NCBI GenBank assembly: GCA_016710985.1
Contig: JADJTX010000061.1
Coordinates: 1-61,851, forward strand
Direction: 5' to 3'
DNA length: 61,851 nucleotides
Source of the DNA: Ignavibacteria bacterium
Lineage (GTDB): Bacteria > Bacteroidota > Ignavibacteria > Tepidaquicellales > Tepidaquicellaceae
Shown here piece after piece: positions 1 to 8,884 of this stretch (positions are counted from its first letter, which is position 1; each line of letters starts with the position of its first letter). Under the pieces are notes generated by a model. That model had not been told where the DNA came from. It ran no database searches and saw only the letters and a list, made by a program, of their open reading frames with translations. The position numbers were made by a program, and so were the translations under genes.

Positions 1-197
1 CTTTCCATATTGAAATGGACGGATATAATACTCTGATATTTTTCAGTATTGGAATATCACTTTTACTCATTTACAATCACCGCGGAAATATAAAAAGACT
101 TCTTTACGGTAACGAAAGCAGATTTGATAAATTATGGATCATCAGGGTTTTTAAAATCAAAGCTCCTTTCGGAAATTCTTCTCAACCAGTTAAATAA
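1..197 (+). CDS. plsY: PlsY, glycerol-3-phosphate acyltransferase (C-terminal part, cut by window edge)
   Basis: This is the 3' end of an integral membrane acyl-phosphate:glycerol-3-phosphate acyltransferase, which makes lysophosphatidate in phospholipid synthesis. The frame is open from base 3, so the start lies outside the window. A hydrophobic segment (FFSIGISLLLIYNHR) is followed by the family's usual ending HRGNIKRLLYGNESRF. An extra tail of about 20 residues follows. It sits 9 bases before gpsA, the usual plsY-gpsA pairing in which GpsA supplies the glycerol-3-phosphate. The call rests on the C-terminal motif plus the neighbour. Confidence 0.72.
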   Translation, partial: FHIEMDGYNTLIFFSIGISLLLIYNHRGNIKRLLYGNESRFDKLWIIRVFKIKAPFGNSSQPVK

Positions 198-206
198 CAG
201 TTTTAA

Positions 207-1191
207 ATGAAAATTGCAGTTCTTGGAGCCGGGGGTTGGGGTACAACTCTTGCGATTTTATTACATGAAAATGGATTTCAGGTAACTCTCTGGGAATTCA
301 ATCCGGAATATGCAAAGACTCTTGCCGAATACAGGGAAAACTTTTATTATCTGCCAAAAATAAAAATTCCTGCCGGCATAGAAATTACAAATGATCTCGA
401 ATTTGCAGTTCATAAAAAAAATCTGATTATAATAGCAACTCCAACTCAGTTCATCAGAAAAAGTTTATCTCCTTTAAGTAATTTTGATTTTAAAAATTCT
501 CTTGTGGTCAGTGTTTCTAAGGGAATTGAGAATGATACTTTTCTTATTGTTTCAGATATAATCCTTGATATTTTCAAAAAAGTTAAAAGGGAAAATATTC
601 TTTGTTTGTCGGGTCCTTCTCACGCTGAAGAGGTTTCCCGGAAAATTCCGACTGCAGTAGTTTGCGCAGGAGAAGATGATTCAAAAACAAAAGTCATTCA
701 AAAAATTTTTTCAAATGAATATTTCAGAGTATATAGAAATGATGATCTGACCGGTACTGAAGTTGCAGGCGCATTGAAAAATGTAATTGCTATTGCTGCA
801 GGAATCTCTGACGGCGCAGGTTTCGGAGATAATACAAAAGCCGCGATCATGACAAGAGGTATAAATGAGATTATGCGGTTGGGTTTAAAACTGAAAGCCA
901 AGCGCGATACTTTTTTTGGTCTGGCGGGAATAGGGGATTTGATTGTAACTTGTTCATCCGTTCATTCAAGAAACAGAAGCGTTGGTGAGCAGCTTGGACA
1001 GGGAAGAAATAAAAACAATTCTCAAATGAAAATGGTTGCGAAGGCGTAACTACAACCAAAGCTGCATTTGAACTTTCCAAAAACTCGATATAGAACTTCC
1101 GATCACAAATCAGGTTTATAATATTTTATTCAAAGCGGATCCGCTTACCGCAAAGATCTTAATGAAGCGCAATCTTAAGGAAGAAAACTAG
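207..1191 (+). CDS. gpsA: GpsA, NAD(P)-dependent glycerol-3-phosphate dehydrogenase (frame broken near the 3' end)
   Basis: Reduces dihydroxyacetone phosphate to sn-glycerol-3-phosphate in the cytoplasm, feeding the PlsY step just upstream. The N terminus has the Rossmann motif GAGGWGT (residues 7-13). The catalytic region ALKNVIAIAAGISDG with its lysine and the substrate-binding GLAGIGDLIVTCSS block are all present. The frame meets a stop at 1049, but codons continue in other frames: MVAEGVTTTKAAFELSK, then LDIELPITNQVYNILF to KRNLKEEN and TAG at 1189-1191. This needs one missing base near 1040 and one missing A in an A-run near 1080. I therefore annotate one full-length gene of about 328 residues with two probable sequencing indels. 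True truncation is possible but less likely. Confidence 0.85.
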
Positions 1192-1391
1192 AAATCTATA
1201 ATTTACCCGGCAAAAATCTTTTGAAAACATCAATCAATTTCCTGATATTCTTTTTATTCTGATTTATAAATGACATAAAATTTTCATTACTTAAATCAAT
1301 TAGGTATTTTGCAAAAGTCAATTCCCATTTACTCTTATATTAAATTTTTCAATCAAATTGAGTATATTTTAGTAAATAAAATTATCAGATT

Positions 1392-2440
1392 ATGAAAACA
1401 TTAAATACCCGGAAAAAAAGAATCCTGATTATAGTTTTAGTATTTTCATTTCAATTTATTTATTTACAAGTGATTCACACACATTAATAGGATGTAAAAG
1501 TAATCAGGAAATTGTTAAAAAAGATTCGTTGGTTCCCTGGAAATTCCCGGATTTCAGTTCAATAAAGGATGACGAAGAAGGAAAGATCATTAAAGAAGGA
1601 AGAAGAATTTTTCTTGAAACATACAAATACATCGGACCTGATGTAAAAGATCCCTCCAAAAGATATCTCGGAAATAATATGGATTGCCAGAATTGTCACC
1701 TGAGAGACGGAACGCTTAAAGATGTTTTCGGACTTGTAGGTGTTTACTCAGCTTATCCTGCATTTGATCCGAGATCAAATAAAGTAATTTCAATACAGGA
1801 AAGGATAAATCAATGCATGACAAGAAGCATGAACGGAAAACCTTTGCCGGAAACAAGCGGGGAAATGAAAGCGCTTGTGGAATATTTAAAATGGCTGAGC
1901 ACTTATGTACCGAAAGGCACTTACACCGAAGGAACAGGAATTCCAAAAATTAATCTGATTAACAGAGCTGCGGATACTGCAAAAGGCAGAACTGTTTTTG
2001 CAAGAAACTGTATGACCTGTCACGCTGAAAACGGATTTGGAGTTTTGAATGATCCGGGTAATGTAATGACTGCTGCGGATTCACTTACAGGATATGATTT
2101 TCCGCCGGTTATGGGTCCGCTTAGCTATAATGACGGCGCAGGAATGTACAGATTAATAACTGCTGCTGCTTTTATATATGCCAAAATGCCTTATAATGAT
2201 GCCGTGCTTTCGCTTGAAGATTCATACGATGTTGCTGCTTTTATCAATTCAGGTTTAAGACCTGCTTTTACAAGTAAAGGAGCTGATTATCCTGATCTGA
2301 AATCAAAGCCGATTGATTCTCCTAATCCGCCTTATGCAGATGAATTTCCGGAATCACAGCACAGGTACGGTCCGTATCAGCAGATGTTCAAAGAAGGTGA
2401 ATCAAGTAAATACATTGATCCGAATTCTTACAGAAAGTGA
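1392..2440 (+). CDS. Lipoprotein diheme cytochrome c, thiosulfate dehydrogenase (TsdA)-like
   Basis: An exported c-type cytochrome with two heme-attachment sites, CQNCH and CMTCH. Between them is the block INQCMTRSMNGKPLP followed by EMKALVEYLKWLS, typical of TsdA-type thiosulfate dehydrogenases/tetrathionate reductases. In TsdA a cysteine in this region is an axial heme ligand, and the cysteine of NQCM may play that part. The downstream frame includes a lipobox-like LIGC at 1484-1495. The hydrophobic leader before it starts at ATG 1392 (MKTLNTRKKRILIIVLVF) in another frame, so one indel near 1455-1470 joins them. A periplasm-facing lipoprotein is inferred. No redox partner gene is adjacent, so the substrate is not proven; a generic diheme cytochrome is the alternative. 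Confidence 0.7.
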
Positions 2441-2476
2441 TTTTTAAGTATAGAAAATTTTTTTAACAGTAATAAA

Positions 2477-2509
2477 AAAGCCGGAATAAATTTTACTCCG
2501 GCTTTTTTT
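2477..2509. terminator. Rho-independent terminator, probably bidirectional
   Basis: Perfect 9-bp stem AAAGCCGGA/TCCGGCTTT around an 11-base AT-rich loop, with a T-run after the right arm and an A-run before the left. It lies between the convergent cytochrome gene (ends 2440, plus) and the first TED gene (ends 2540, minus), so it can serve both. Confidence 0.88.
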
Positions 2510-2539
2510 ATATAAATGTATGCTCTACTTTGCAGAACT

Positions 2540-3940
2540 TTATTTTATCAAGGTCATTTTCATGACTTTTGTTACACCGCTGGTTTCCATTTTATAAAAA
2601 TAGATTCCGCTGGTTAAGTTAGCAGCATTGAAATCAATAGTATAGAATCCGGAACTTCTGAATTCATTTAATAATGTTGCTACCTGTTTACCTGTATTAT
2701 CAAATACTTTTATAGAAACATTTCCTTCTTTTGCCATTGAGAAATTTATCTTTGTTGAAGGATTAAAAGGATTCGGATAATTCTGACTCAAATCGAATTT
2801 AGAAGGAGTTCCAACTTCAACTTCATTGCTTAAATTGAAATATTCAAAATTACCATTGAAGTCAATTTGTTTCAGTCTGTAATTGTAAACTCCCGTTGCA
2901 AGATTTGTGTCTGTGAAAGAATAGTTGTTTGAAACAGTTGAAGTCCCAACACCTGCAACTGATCCGACATTTGACCATTCTGAATTCACATTAGTCCCGC
3001 TTTGCGAGCCAAGTCTTTCAATTTCAAAACGCGAGTTGTTGCTTTCTGAAGAAGTACTCCAGTTCAAAACAACATCTCTTCCGTTTGATGCAGCAACGAA
3101 TGATGTTAATTCTACAGGTAATGCTCCCCAGTCTGAAGTAACCTGCTTTTCACCGATTGCAGGCAGAGCAAGTACAAGTCTTTGTTTTCCGGGACATGCA
3201 TAAGTAATTCCCTGTGGAATAACCGCCATTGCAGTTGCAGTTATTATTCCCGTGCTTGTATTGAAGACTGTCACATCAGGTGAATTACCTGAAGCTAAAG
3301 TGTTTACAATATTTGTGCTTAAAGATCCTAAAGAAATTGCTAGCTGAATGTTATTTACGGCAATTGGATTTCCGTTTTGATCCAAAGTTCTGACATAAAA
3401 ATCATCCGAGCTTGCGCCGGAATTAATCGACATTGTTGTAACAACATTTGTAGCTACTCCATTAAGATTAGCGTCTGTGATTATCTCCAGAGCTCTGCCT
3501 CTAACAGTATTATTGTTCGTAATAGTGTTTGCGTTTACACCGTCAGAAAAATGCCATATAGCAACCTGAGTAGCGGCAACTTCATCGTTTAAGTTTGAAA
3601 GTTCGTCGACAGGATTGGGATTGTAAGGCTGGTAATTGTTCAGAATGTAAACAATTTTCGGATCAGTCACTGCCGAATCTTTGTGACATTGATCCGGAAA
3701 ACTGAGCGTACGGTTTATGTCAACACAATAAAACTTTGTTGTATCTCCGTCAACTGTTCCCAGTATAATTCTTGTATTAAAGTTTCTTGACTGATTTGTG
3801 TAAGGATCAGTCATTGTTAAATCTCTTCCGTTTCCGGTGTTGTATAAATAAGCATCACTTAAACCGGATTGCGAAAAAGCAGTTTGTAATGAAAATGCTG
3901 TTAAAAGCATTACAACAAAGAGTGAAAATTTGGTGTTCAT
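2540..3940 (-). CDS. TED protein 1: thioester-domain adhesin-like protein with T9SS sorting domain
   Basis: A secreted protein of 466 residues. Order of parts: signal peptide (1 to about 24, ending TAFSQ); thioester domain (about 28-160); a beta domain (about 170-300); a fibronectin-like segment beginning DWGALPVELTSF; T9SS type A sorting domain (NYPNPFNPSTKINF to the terminal KMTLIK). The TED hallmarks are FYCVD with Cys72 and TQVAIW with Gln125. In characterised TEDs these two side chains form an internal thioester that can bond covalently to a partner. I chose ATG at 3940 because AAAGGAGAAAC lies just before it and a signal peptide follows; the frame is open upstream to 4072 but lacks these. 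Export to the cell surface is inferred from the sorting domain. The target ligand is unknown. The copy carries a GC-rich repeat at 2995-3013 inside its codons. Confidence 0.8.
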   Translation of the reverse strand: MNTKFSLFVVMLLTAFSLQTAFSQSGLSDAYLYNTGNGRDLTMTDPYTNQSRNFNTRIILGTVDGDTTKFYCVDINRTLSFPDQCHKDSAVTDPKIVYILNNYQPYNPNPVDELSNLNDEVAATQVAIWHFSDGVNANTITNNNTVRGRALEIITDANLNGVATNVVTTMSINSGASSDDFYVRTLDQNGNPIAVNNIQLAISLGSLSTNIVNTLASGNSPDVTVFNTSTGIITATAMAVIPQGITYACPGKQRLVLALPAIGEKQVTSDWGALPVELTSFVAASNGRDVVLNWSTSSESNNSRFEIERLGSQSGTNVNSEWSNVGSVAGVGTSTVSNNYSFTDTNLATGVYNYRLKQIDFNGNFEYFNLSNEVEVGTPSKFDLSQNYPNPFNPSTKINFSMAKEGNVSIKVFDNTGKQVATLLNEFRSSGFYTIDFNAANLTSGIYFYKMETSGVTKVMKMTLIK

Positions 3941-3997
3941 TTTGTTTCTCCTTTCGGGTTTTATTTTTAAATTACCGTTCCTTTTTTTATTAATTTT

Positions 3998-4014
3998 ATT
4001 TGGGGTAAAATTAA
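3998..4014 (-). promoter_or_regulatory. Conserved upstream motif of TED genes (copy 1)
   Basis: On the plus strand it reads ATTTGGGGTAAAATTAAC; on the coding strand TTTTACCCCAAAT. Very similar blocks (ACTTTGGGRTAAAA) lie 55-80 bases upstream of the starts of TED 3, 4 and 5. It is probably part of the promoter or an operator shared by the family. No regulator is identified. Confidence 0.4.
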
Positions 4015-4048
4015 CAGCAACGGCTTTTTTATATAAATAAAAATTATA

Positions 4049-4070
4049 GCAGGCAATATTGTCTGTCTGC
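4049..4070 (-). terminator. Weak hairpin after TED 2, possible terminator
   Basis: GCAGACA...TGCCTGC on the minus strand (one mismatch, 8-base loop) followed by TATAATTTTTATTT. It sits 17 bases past the stop of TED 2 (minus). It is similar in position to the stronger hairpins after TED 3 and TED 4, but the stem is short. Confidence 0.35.
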
Positions 4071-4086
4071 AAAATCTCAAGAAAAT

Positions 4087-5526
4087 TTATTTTAAAAGAA
4101 CCATTTTCATGACCTTTGTAACACCATTGGTTTCCATTTTATAAAAATAGATTCCGCTGGTTAAGTTAGCTGCATTGAAATCAATAGTGTAAAATCCTGT
4201 GCTTCTGAATTCATTAAGTAATGTTGCCATCTGTTTACCGGTATTATCAAATACTTTAATAGAAACATTTCCTTCTTTTGCCATTGAGAAATTTATCTTT
4301 GTTGAAGGATTAAAAGGATTCGGATAATTCTGACTCAAATCGAATTTTGAAGGAGTTCCAATTTCAACTTCATTGCTCAAATTGAAATATTCAAAATTTC
4401 CGTTGAAATCAATTTGCTTCAGTCTGTAATTGTAAACTCCCGTTGAAAGATTTTTGTCTGTGAAAGAATAGTTATTGGTAACCAATGAATTTCCGTTACC
4501 TGTAACTGTTCCTGCATTTGTCCATTCAGAGTTATGAATACTCGCGCTTTGCGAGGCAAGTCTTTCAATTTCAAACCGTGAATTATTTGTTTCAGAAGCT
4601 GTAGACCAATTTAAAAATACATCTCTGTTTGAAACTGAATAAGTGAATGAAGTTAATTCTACCGGAAGTGTTCCCCAGTCATAATTTACATTCATTCTGC
4701 CGATTACAGGTTTTGCAAGGAATAAACATCTGCGGTTTAAACTGCTGCTGTTTGTAAAAACCGAACCCTGCGGGTAAACACAATTTCCAGTTGCAAATAT
4801 TAACCCGACTCCGGATCCGATTACTTCGACAGATTCTGAGTAACCGTCAACCGTATTAACAATATTTGTGCTTAGATATCCGTATGATTGTGTAAGTAAA
4901 AGGTCAATGTTATTTACTGATATTCCATTTCCAAGCTCATCAGTGGTTTTCACCAGAAATGCTTCCGGGGAAATGTCACTGACAATTTCAAATGTTAACG
5001 GAATGTTCAAGTTTCCTGAATTTGTAACAGCGTCTGAAATTATACTTAAAGCTCTGCTTTTAATTAATTCATTATTAACCGTAATTATATTAAGAGAGTC
5101 GGAAAATTTCCAGATCGCAAGCTGAATTGACGAAGCTTGATGATTGATATTATTTAATGATGGCGGATAATTTGATTTATATGGGTAGTAATTGTTTAAT
5201 ATGTATAAAACAGCAGAAGAAGGATTTCCATCAATAAATGTAGTATCTGTGTAAGTTGTATCAGGAAAGACCGGATTTGGTATTACTGATATTGAATAAA
5301 ACTGAGTTGAATTACCATCCACTGAGCCATTGAATAAACCGGCGAAAATATTCTCAGAAGTATCAGTATTGGGATTGAGTAAGTTTACGAATTGACCCTG
5401 AGCAACAGATTGAATTTCCGTATCTGTAAAACCCCATTGAGCAAAAGAAATCTTTGTGAAATGGGATATTATAACAAGTGAGAATATAAATTTTAAAACA
5501 AAATTTTTACTGTAAAAGCAATTCAT
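4087..5526 (-). CDS. TED protein 2: thioester-domain-like protein lacking the thioester cysteine, T9SS sorting domain
   Basis: 479 residues with the same architecture as TED 1: signal peptide (to about residue 29, SFAQ), TED-like domain, beta domain, fibronectin-like segment (DWGTLPVELTSF) and type A sorting domain ending KMVLLK. The Gln motif is kept (SIQLAIW, Gln135). The Cys motif reads QFYSIS, with Ser78 (codon TCA) where TED 1 has Cys72. An internal thioester is therefore not expected, unless another cysteine takes over, and none is nearby. The last 150 residues are almost identical to TED 1, also in DNA. A GC-rich repeat at 4541-4560 encodes part of LASQSASI. The frame is intact, so this is not a decayed gene. 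Confidence 0.78.
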   Translation of the reverse strand: MNCFYSKNFVLKFIFSLVIISHFTKISFAQWGFTDTEIQSVAQGQFVNLLNPNTDTSENIFAGLFNGSVDGNSTQFYSISVIPNPVFPDTTYTDTTFIDGNPSSAVLYILNNYYPYKSNYPPSLNNINHQASSIQLAIWKFSDSLNIITVNNELIKSRALSIISDAVTNSGNLNIPLTFEIVSDISPEAFLVKTTDELGNGISVNNIDLLLTQSYGYLSTNIVNTVDGYSESVEVIGSGVGLIFATGNCVYPQGSVFTNSSSLNRRCLFLAKPVIGRMNVNYDWGTLPVELTSFTYSVSNRDVFLNWSTASETNNSRFEIERLASQSASIHNSEWTNAGTVTGNGNSLVTNNYSFTDKNLSTGVYNYRLKQIDFNGNFEYFNLSNEVEIGTPSKFDLSQNYPNPFNPSTKINFSMAKEGNVSIKVFDNTGKQMATLLNEFRSTGFYTIDFNAANLTSGIYFYKMETNGVTKVMKMVLLK

Positions 5527-5591
5527 AATACTAAAATTTCATTCATTTGAAAAATACTCCTTTAACAATTCAATTAGAAAAATTTTAAATT

Positions 5592-5625
5592 CCAAAAGCC
5601 GGCTATTTTTTAACCGGCTTATTGG
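5592..5625 (-). terminator. Terminator after TED 3
   Basis: AAGCCGG/CCGGCTT stem with CCAA/TTGG extending its base and an AT-only loop, downstream of the minus-strand TED 3 stop at 5652. The T-run is short (TTTT), so strength is uncertain. Confidence 0.6.
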
Positions 5626-5651
5626 AAAATTAAAATGTTAAAACCTTTTTA

Positions 5652-7031
5652 TTACTTTATTAAAGACATTTTCATAACCTTTGTAAGACCATTTGCTTCC
5701 AGTCTGTAGAAATAAACTCCGCTGGTTAAGTTTGCAGCGTTAAAATCAACAGTATAGAATCCAACATTTTTAAATTCATTTACCAGTGTAGCTACCTGTC
5801 TTCCGACATTATCAAAAACTTTAACTGATACAAATCCTTCTTTAGCAAGAGAGAAATTTATTTTAGTAGAAGGGTTAAAAGGATTCGGATAGTTCTGACT
5901 TAATTCGAATTTCGTTGGAGTTCCGACTTCAACTTCATTGCTCAGGTTGAAATATTCGAAATTACCATTGAAATCAATTTGCTTAAGTCTGTAGTTATAA
6001 CTTCCTGATGTAAGATTTTTGTCTGTGAAAGAATAATTATTTGAAACAGTTGAAGTTCCGTTTCCTGTAACTGTTCCGACTTTTGACCATTCTGAATTAG
6101 AAACATTCCTTTCAATCTCGAAACGTGAATTATTTGTTTCAGAAGCAGTTGACCAGTTTAAAATTACTTCTCTTCCGTTTGAAGATGCAACAAAAGAAGA
6201 TAATTCAACCGGTAACGCACCCCAGTCCGCAGTCACCGTCATTTTCCCGTATACAGGATAAGCGATTGAAAGTGATTGTCTTGTCTGAGTAGTAGAATGC
6301 AAAATTCTGCCTTGTGAATAAAGCATATCAGCAGTTGCTGTAATTAAACCTGTATTTGTATTTGATACTATTATATCCGTTGAATTTCCGGAAACATTTG
6401 TACTTGTTGTATAAGTGCTTAAGTCTCCATTTGAAATTGTAAGTAAAATCGTACTTACAAATATAGGGTCGCCATTCTGATCTACCGTTCTTACATAAAA
6501 GCATCCGGATCACCACTTGTTTCAATAGAAAAAGCTTGGAGGCGTAGCAGTTCCGTTTAGATCTGCATCATTAACAATTGCGATTGCTCTGTCCCTGATT
6601 GTTACATCAGTGATTGTATTAACATCGACATTATCAGTATAATGCCATATTGCTGCCTGAACGGAAGCTGCTTCCTGATTTACATCTCCGAGCTCGCCCG
6701 GATAACCGGTTTTATACGGATAATAATTATTTAAAATATACTGAACTTTGTTTGTTACAAATGCACATGTGTCGGTATAAGTATTATCACCTAAATTTAC
6801 GTTTCTGTGTAAATCTATACAAAAAACAGGCATTGGATTACCGTCCATAGTTGAGTTAACAGTACCTGCATATCCTGAATAAGGATTTCCCGGAGGAACA
6901 GGATCAGTAAAAGTAATTGATTGACCGGACGCGAATGAGTTTACGCTTACTGCAGAATTTCCGCCGAGACATTGTGCGGAAACAGATTTGGAAAATAACG
7001 CTATGAACAGAAAAAGAATAATCTTCTTCAT
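5652..7031 (-). CDS. TED protein 3: thioester-domain adhesin-like protein with T9SS sorting domain (frame broken)
   Basis: Signal peptide MKKIILFLFIALFSKSVSA (residues 1-19), then a TED with FCID (Cys71) and ASVQAAIW (Gln125), a beta domain, a fibronectin-like segment (DWGALPVELSSF) and a sorting domain ending KMSLIK. The start at 7031 is set by AGGAGAAAA directly upstream. The frame breaks near 6530 and again near 6500, both at T/A-runs. Between and after the breaks, the codons rebuild as FSIETSGDPDAFYVRTVDQ and continue without interruption to 5652. Both active residues are present, so a working thioester is predicted if the indels are sequencing errors. Confidence 0.76.
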
Positions 7032-7085
7032 TTTTCTCCTTTCGGTTTTGTTTTTTAATTTACCGTAATTTTTATGATTAATTTT

Positions 7086-7100
7086 ACTTTGGGATAAAAT
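7086..7100 (-). promoter_or_regulatory. Conserved upstream motif of TED genes (copy 3)
   Basis: ACTTTGGGATAAAAT (plus strand), 56 bases upstream of the TED 3 start. The downstream leader (TACGGTAA, A-rich stretch, AACCGAAAGGAGAAA) is also shared with TED 1, which suggests common regulation. Confidence 0.4.
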
Positions 7101-7132
7101 TAAAACGTACGGTGATTTTGTTATAAGAAATT

Positions 7133-7163
7133 TAAAAAGCAGGCAATTCATATAATTACCTGC
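7133..7163 (-). terminator. Terminator after TED 4
   Basis: Stem GCAGGTAATT/AATTGCCTGC with one mismatch, then CTTTTTAAATTT on the minus strand. It lies 17 bases after the TED 4 stop and before the TED 3 promoter region, so the two genes are probably separate transcription units. Confidence 0.7.
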
Positions 7164-7179
7164 TCAGAATTTTAAAAAT

Positions 7180-8583
7180 TTATTTTATAAGAACCATTTT
7201 CATGACTTTCGTGAAACCTTCGGTCTGCATTCTGTAATAATAAATACCGCTTGAAATATTTACGGCATTGAAATTAGCAGTATAATATCCTGCGTTTTTG
7301 AATTCATTGACAATCGTTGCGATTTCTTTACCTGAATTATCAAATACTTTTATCGATACAAATCCTTCTTTAGCAAGATCAAAATTTACTTTAGTCGACG
7401 GATTGAACGGGTTTGTATAATTCTGACTTAAGTTAAATTTACCGGGTGTACCAATTTCAACTTCAGAAGAAAGATTGAAATATTCGAAATTACCATTGAA
7501 ATCAATTTGTTTCAGTCTGTAATTATATCTTCCCGAAGCAATATTTCTGTCAGAAAATGTATAGTTTTGTGAATTATTTGTTGTTCCGTTTCCAGAAATA
7601 TTTCCTATTAAATTCCATTCACCGTCTGAAGTTAATTTTCTTTCAATATTAAATCCTGAATTATTTAACTCAGATGCTGTTGACCAGTTAAGCGTTACAT
7701 CACTGTTAACAACATTAGCATTGAATGAGGAAAGTTCGACCGGTAATGCACCCCAGTCTGATGTAATCTTCAAAGCTCCCGGACCCGGGCATGCTAGTAC
7801 AACTTTAGGACATTCATTTTTATCATGTCTGAAGATGGTACCTTTTGGCATAACTATATTATCTGAAAATGCTGTAATAATTCCGGTACCAGTTCCGATA
7901 ACTTCTATTGACGGTGAGAAACCGCCTGAAGAAGCAGTTGTATTTACAGTATAAGTGCTTAAAGTTCCCTGAGAAATTGTCAGTTGAATATTACTTACAG
8001 AAACTCCTTTACCATTATCGTCAGTAGTTCTTACCAGAAAATAATCCGGATCTGAATCAGAAATTATCTGAAAAGTAACTGTAGGACTGCATGAAGTTCC
8101 GCTTGCATCTGTAGCAGTAATAATTGCATTTGCTCTGTTTTTAACAGCGGTACGGGTTATAGTATTCACGTTTAAACCGTTTGTATAATGCCAGATTGCC
8201 GCCTGTATAGCAGCAGTTTCATCATTAAGATTAGACAATTGTCCTGTACTTGGATTTACAGCAGGATAATAATTGTGAACAATGTAACAAACTTTTGGAG
8301 TGATTACTGAAATCGAATCATTGACATAGTGAAAATTTGGCAATGCACATTGTGAAGGAGCTTTGGTAACATCAATGCTGTAAAAACAAACATCGGGACC
8401 TGAATTCGGATTGTAAATTTTTCCGTAACAAAGTCCGGTAAATCTGGTTTCGGTGTTGCCATCATATGTAAATGTGATATTTCTGCCGGGGGATATTCCC
8501 TCGACTGAGGCGGGTGTTAATTGTGAGAATGTAACATTTGAAGATAAAGCAATAGCACAAAGAAAAAGAATAATCTTTTTCAT
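7180..8583 (-). CDS. TED protein 4: thioester-domain-like protein with Ser in place of the thioester Cys, T9SS sorting domain
   Basis: 467 residues, intact frame. Signal peptide to about residue 20 (VTFSQ), TED-like domain, beta domain, fibronectin-like segment (DWGALPVELSSF), sorting domain (NYTNPFNPSTKV ... KMVLIK; note NYTNPF instead of NYPNPF). The Gln motif is AAIQAAIW (Gln127). The Cys motif reads CFYSID with Ser69 (codon AGC) aligned to the TED 1 cysteine. A cysteine is present three residues earlier (Cys66), so a shifted thioester cannot be fully excluded, but the exact motif is lost as in TED 2. Start chosen at 8583 because GAAAGGAGAAAA precedes it. Confidence 0.76.
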   Translation of the reverse strand: MKKIILFLCAIALSSNVTFSQLTPASVEGISPGRNITFTYDGNTETRFTGLCYGKIYNPNSGPDVCFYSIDVTKAPSQCALPNFHYVNDSISVITPKVCYIVHNYYPAVNPSTGQLSNLNDETAAIQAAIWHYTNGLNVNTITRTAVKNRANAIITATDASGTSCSPTVTFQIISDSDPDYFLVRTTDDNGKGVSVSNIQLTISQGTLSTYTVNTTASSGGFSPSIEVIGTGTGIITAFSDNIVMPKGTIFRHDKNECPKVVLACPGPGALKITSDWGALPVELSSFNANVVNSDVTLNWSTASELNNSGFNIERKLTSDGEWNLIGNISGNGTTNNSQNYTFSDRNIASGRYNYRLKQIDFNGNFEYFNLSSEVEIGTPGKFNLSQNYTNPFNPSTKVNFDLAKEGFVSIKVFDNSGKEIATIVNEFKNAGYYTANFNAVNISSGIYYYRMQTEGFTKVMKMVLIK

Positions 8584-8884
8584 TTTTCTCCTTTCGATTT
8601 TAATATAAAATGTGGAAATCATCTGGTTTTTTAAACTTTTGGGAGCTTAAATTTTTTAACTGACTTTGGGAATCAGAGAAAAATAGATGATTTCTACTTT
8701 AATTTTAATTTATTGGGTTAATATTTATAAATAACTTAGTACAAAATTAATGTAATTATTGTTATCTTGCAAAGAAATTTTTTCAGAATTGTGAAGTTAT
8801 TTCCCAAATAAATCATTCTTCATTTTAGAAAAAGTTGATATTTCAATCTGAAATTAAACTTTAATAATTAAAAATCGTGAAGTT
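8584..8884. promoter_or_regulatory. Divergent intergenic region with TED 4 upstream motif
   Basis: 301 bases between the divergent TED 4 and the unknown-family gene at 8885. It holds the TED-type block GACTTTGGGAATC at 8662-8674, 80 bases from the TED 4 start. The rest is very AT-rich; I see no clear sigma-factor motif pair and no RNA gene. Confidence 0.4.

Noticed and set aside
3941..4072. Longer N terminus of TED 1 starting at 4072
   Set aside because: The upstream codons are low-complexity and cover the conserved leader and the ribosome site; the signal peptide begins at 3940.
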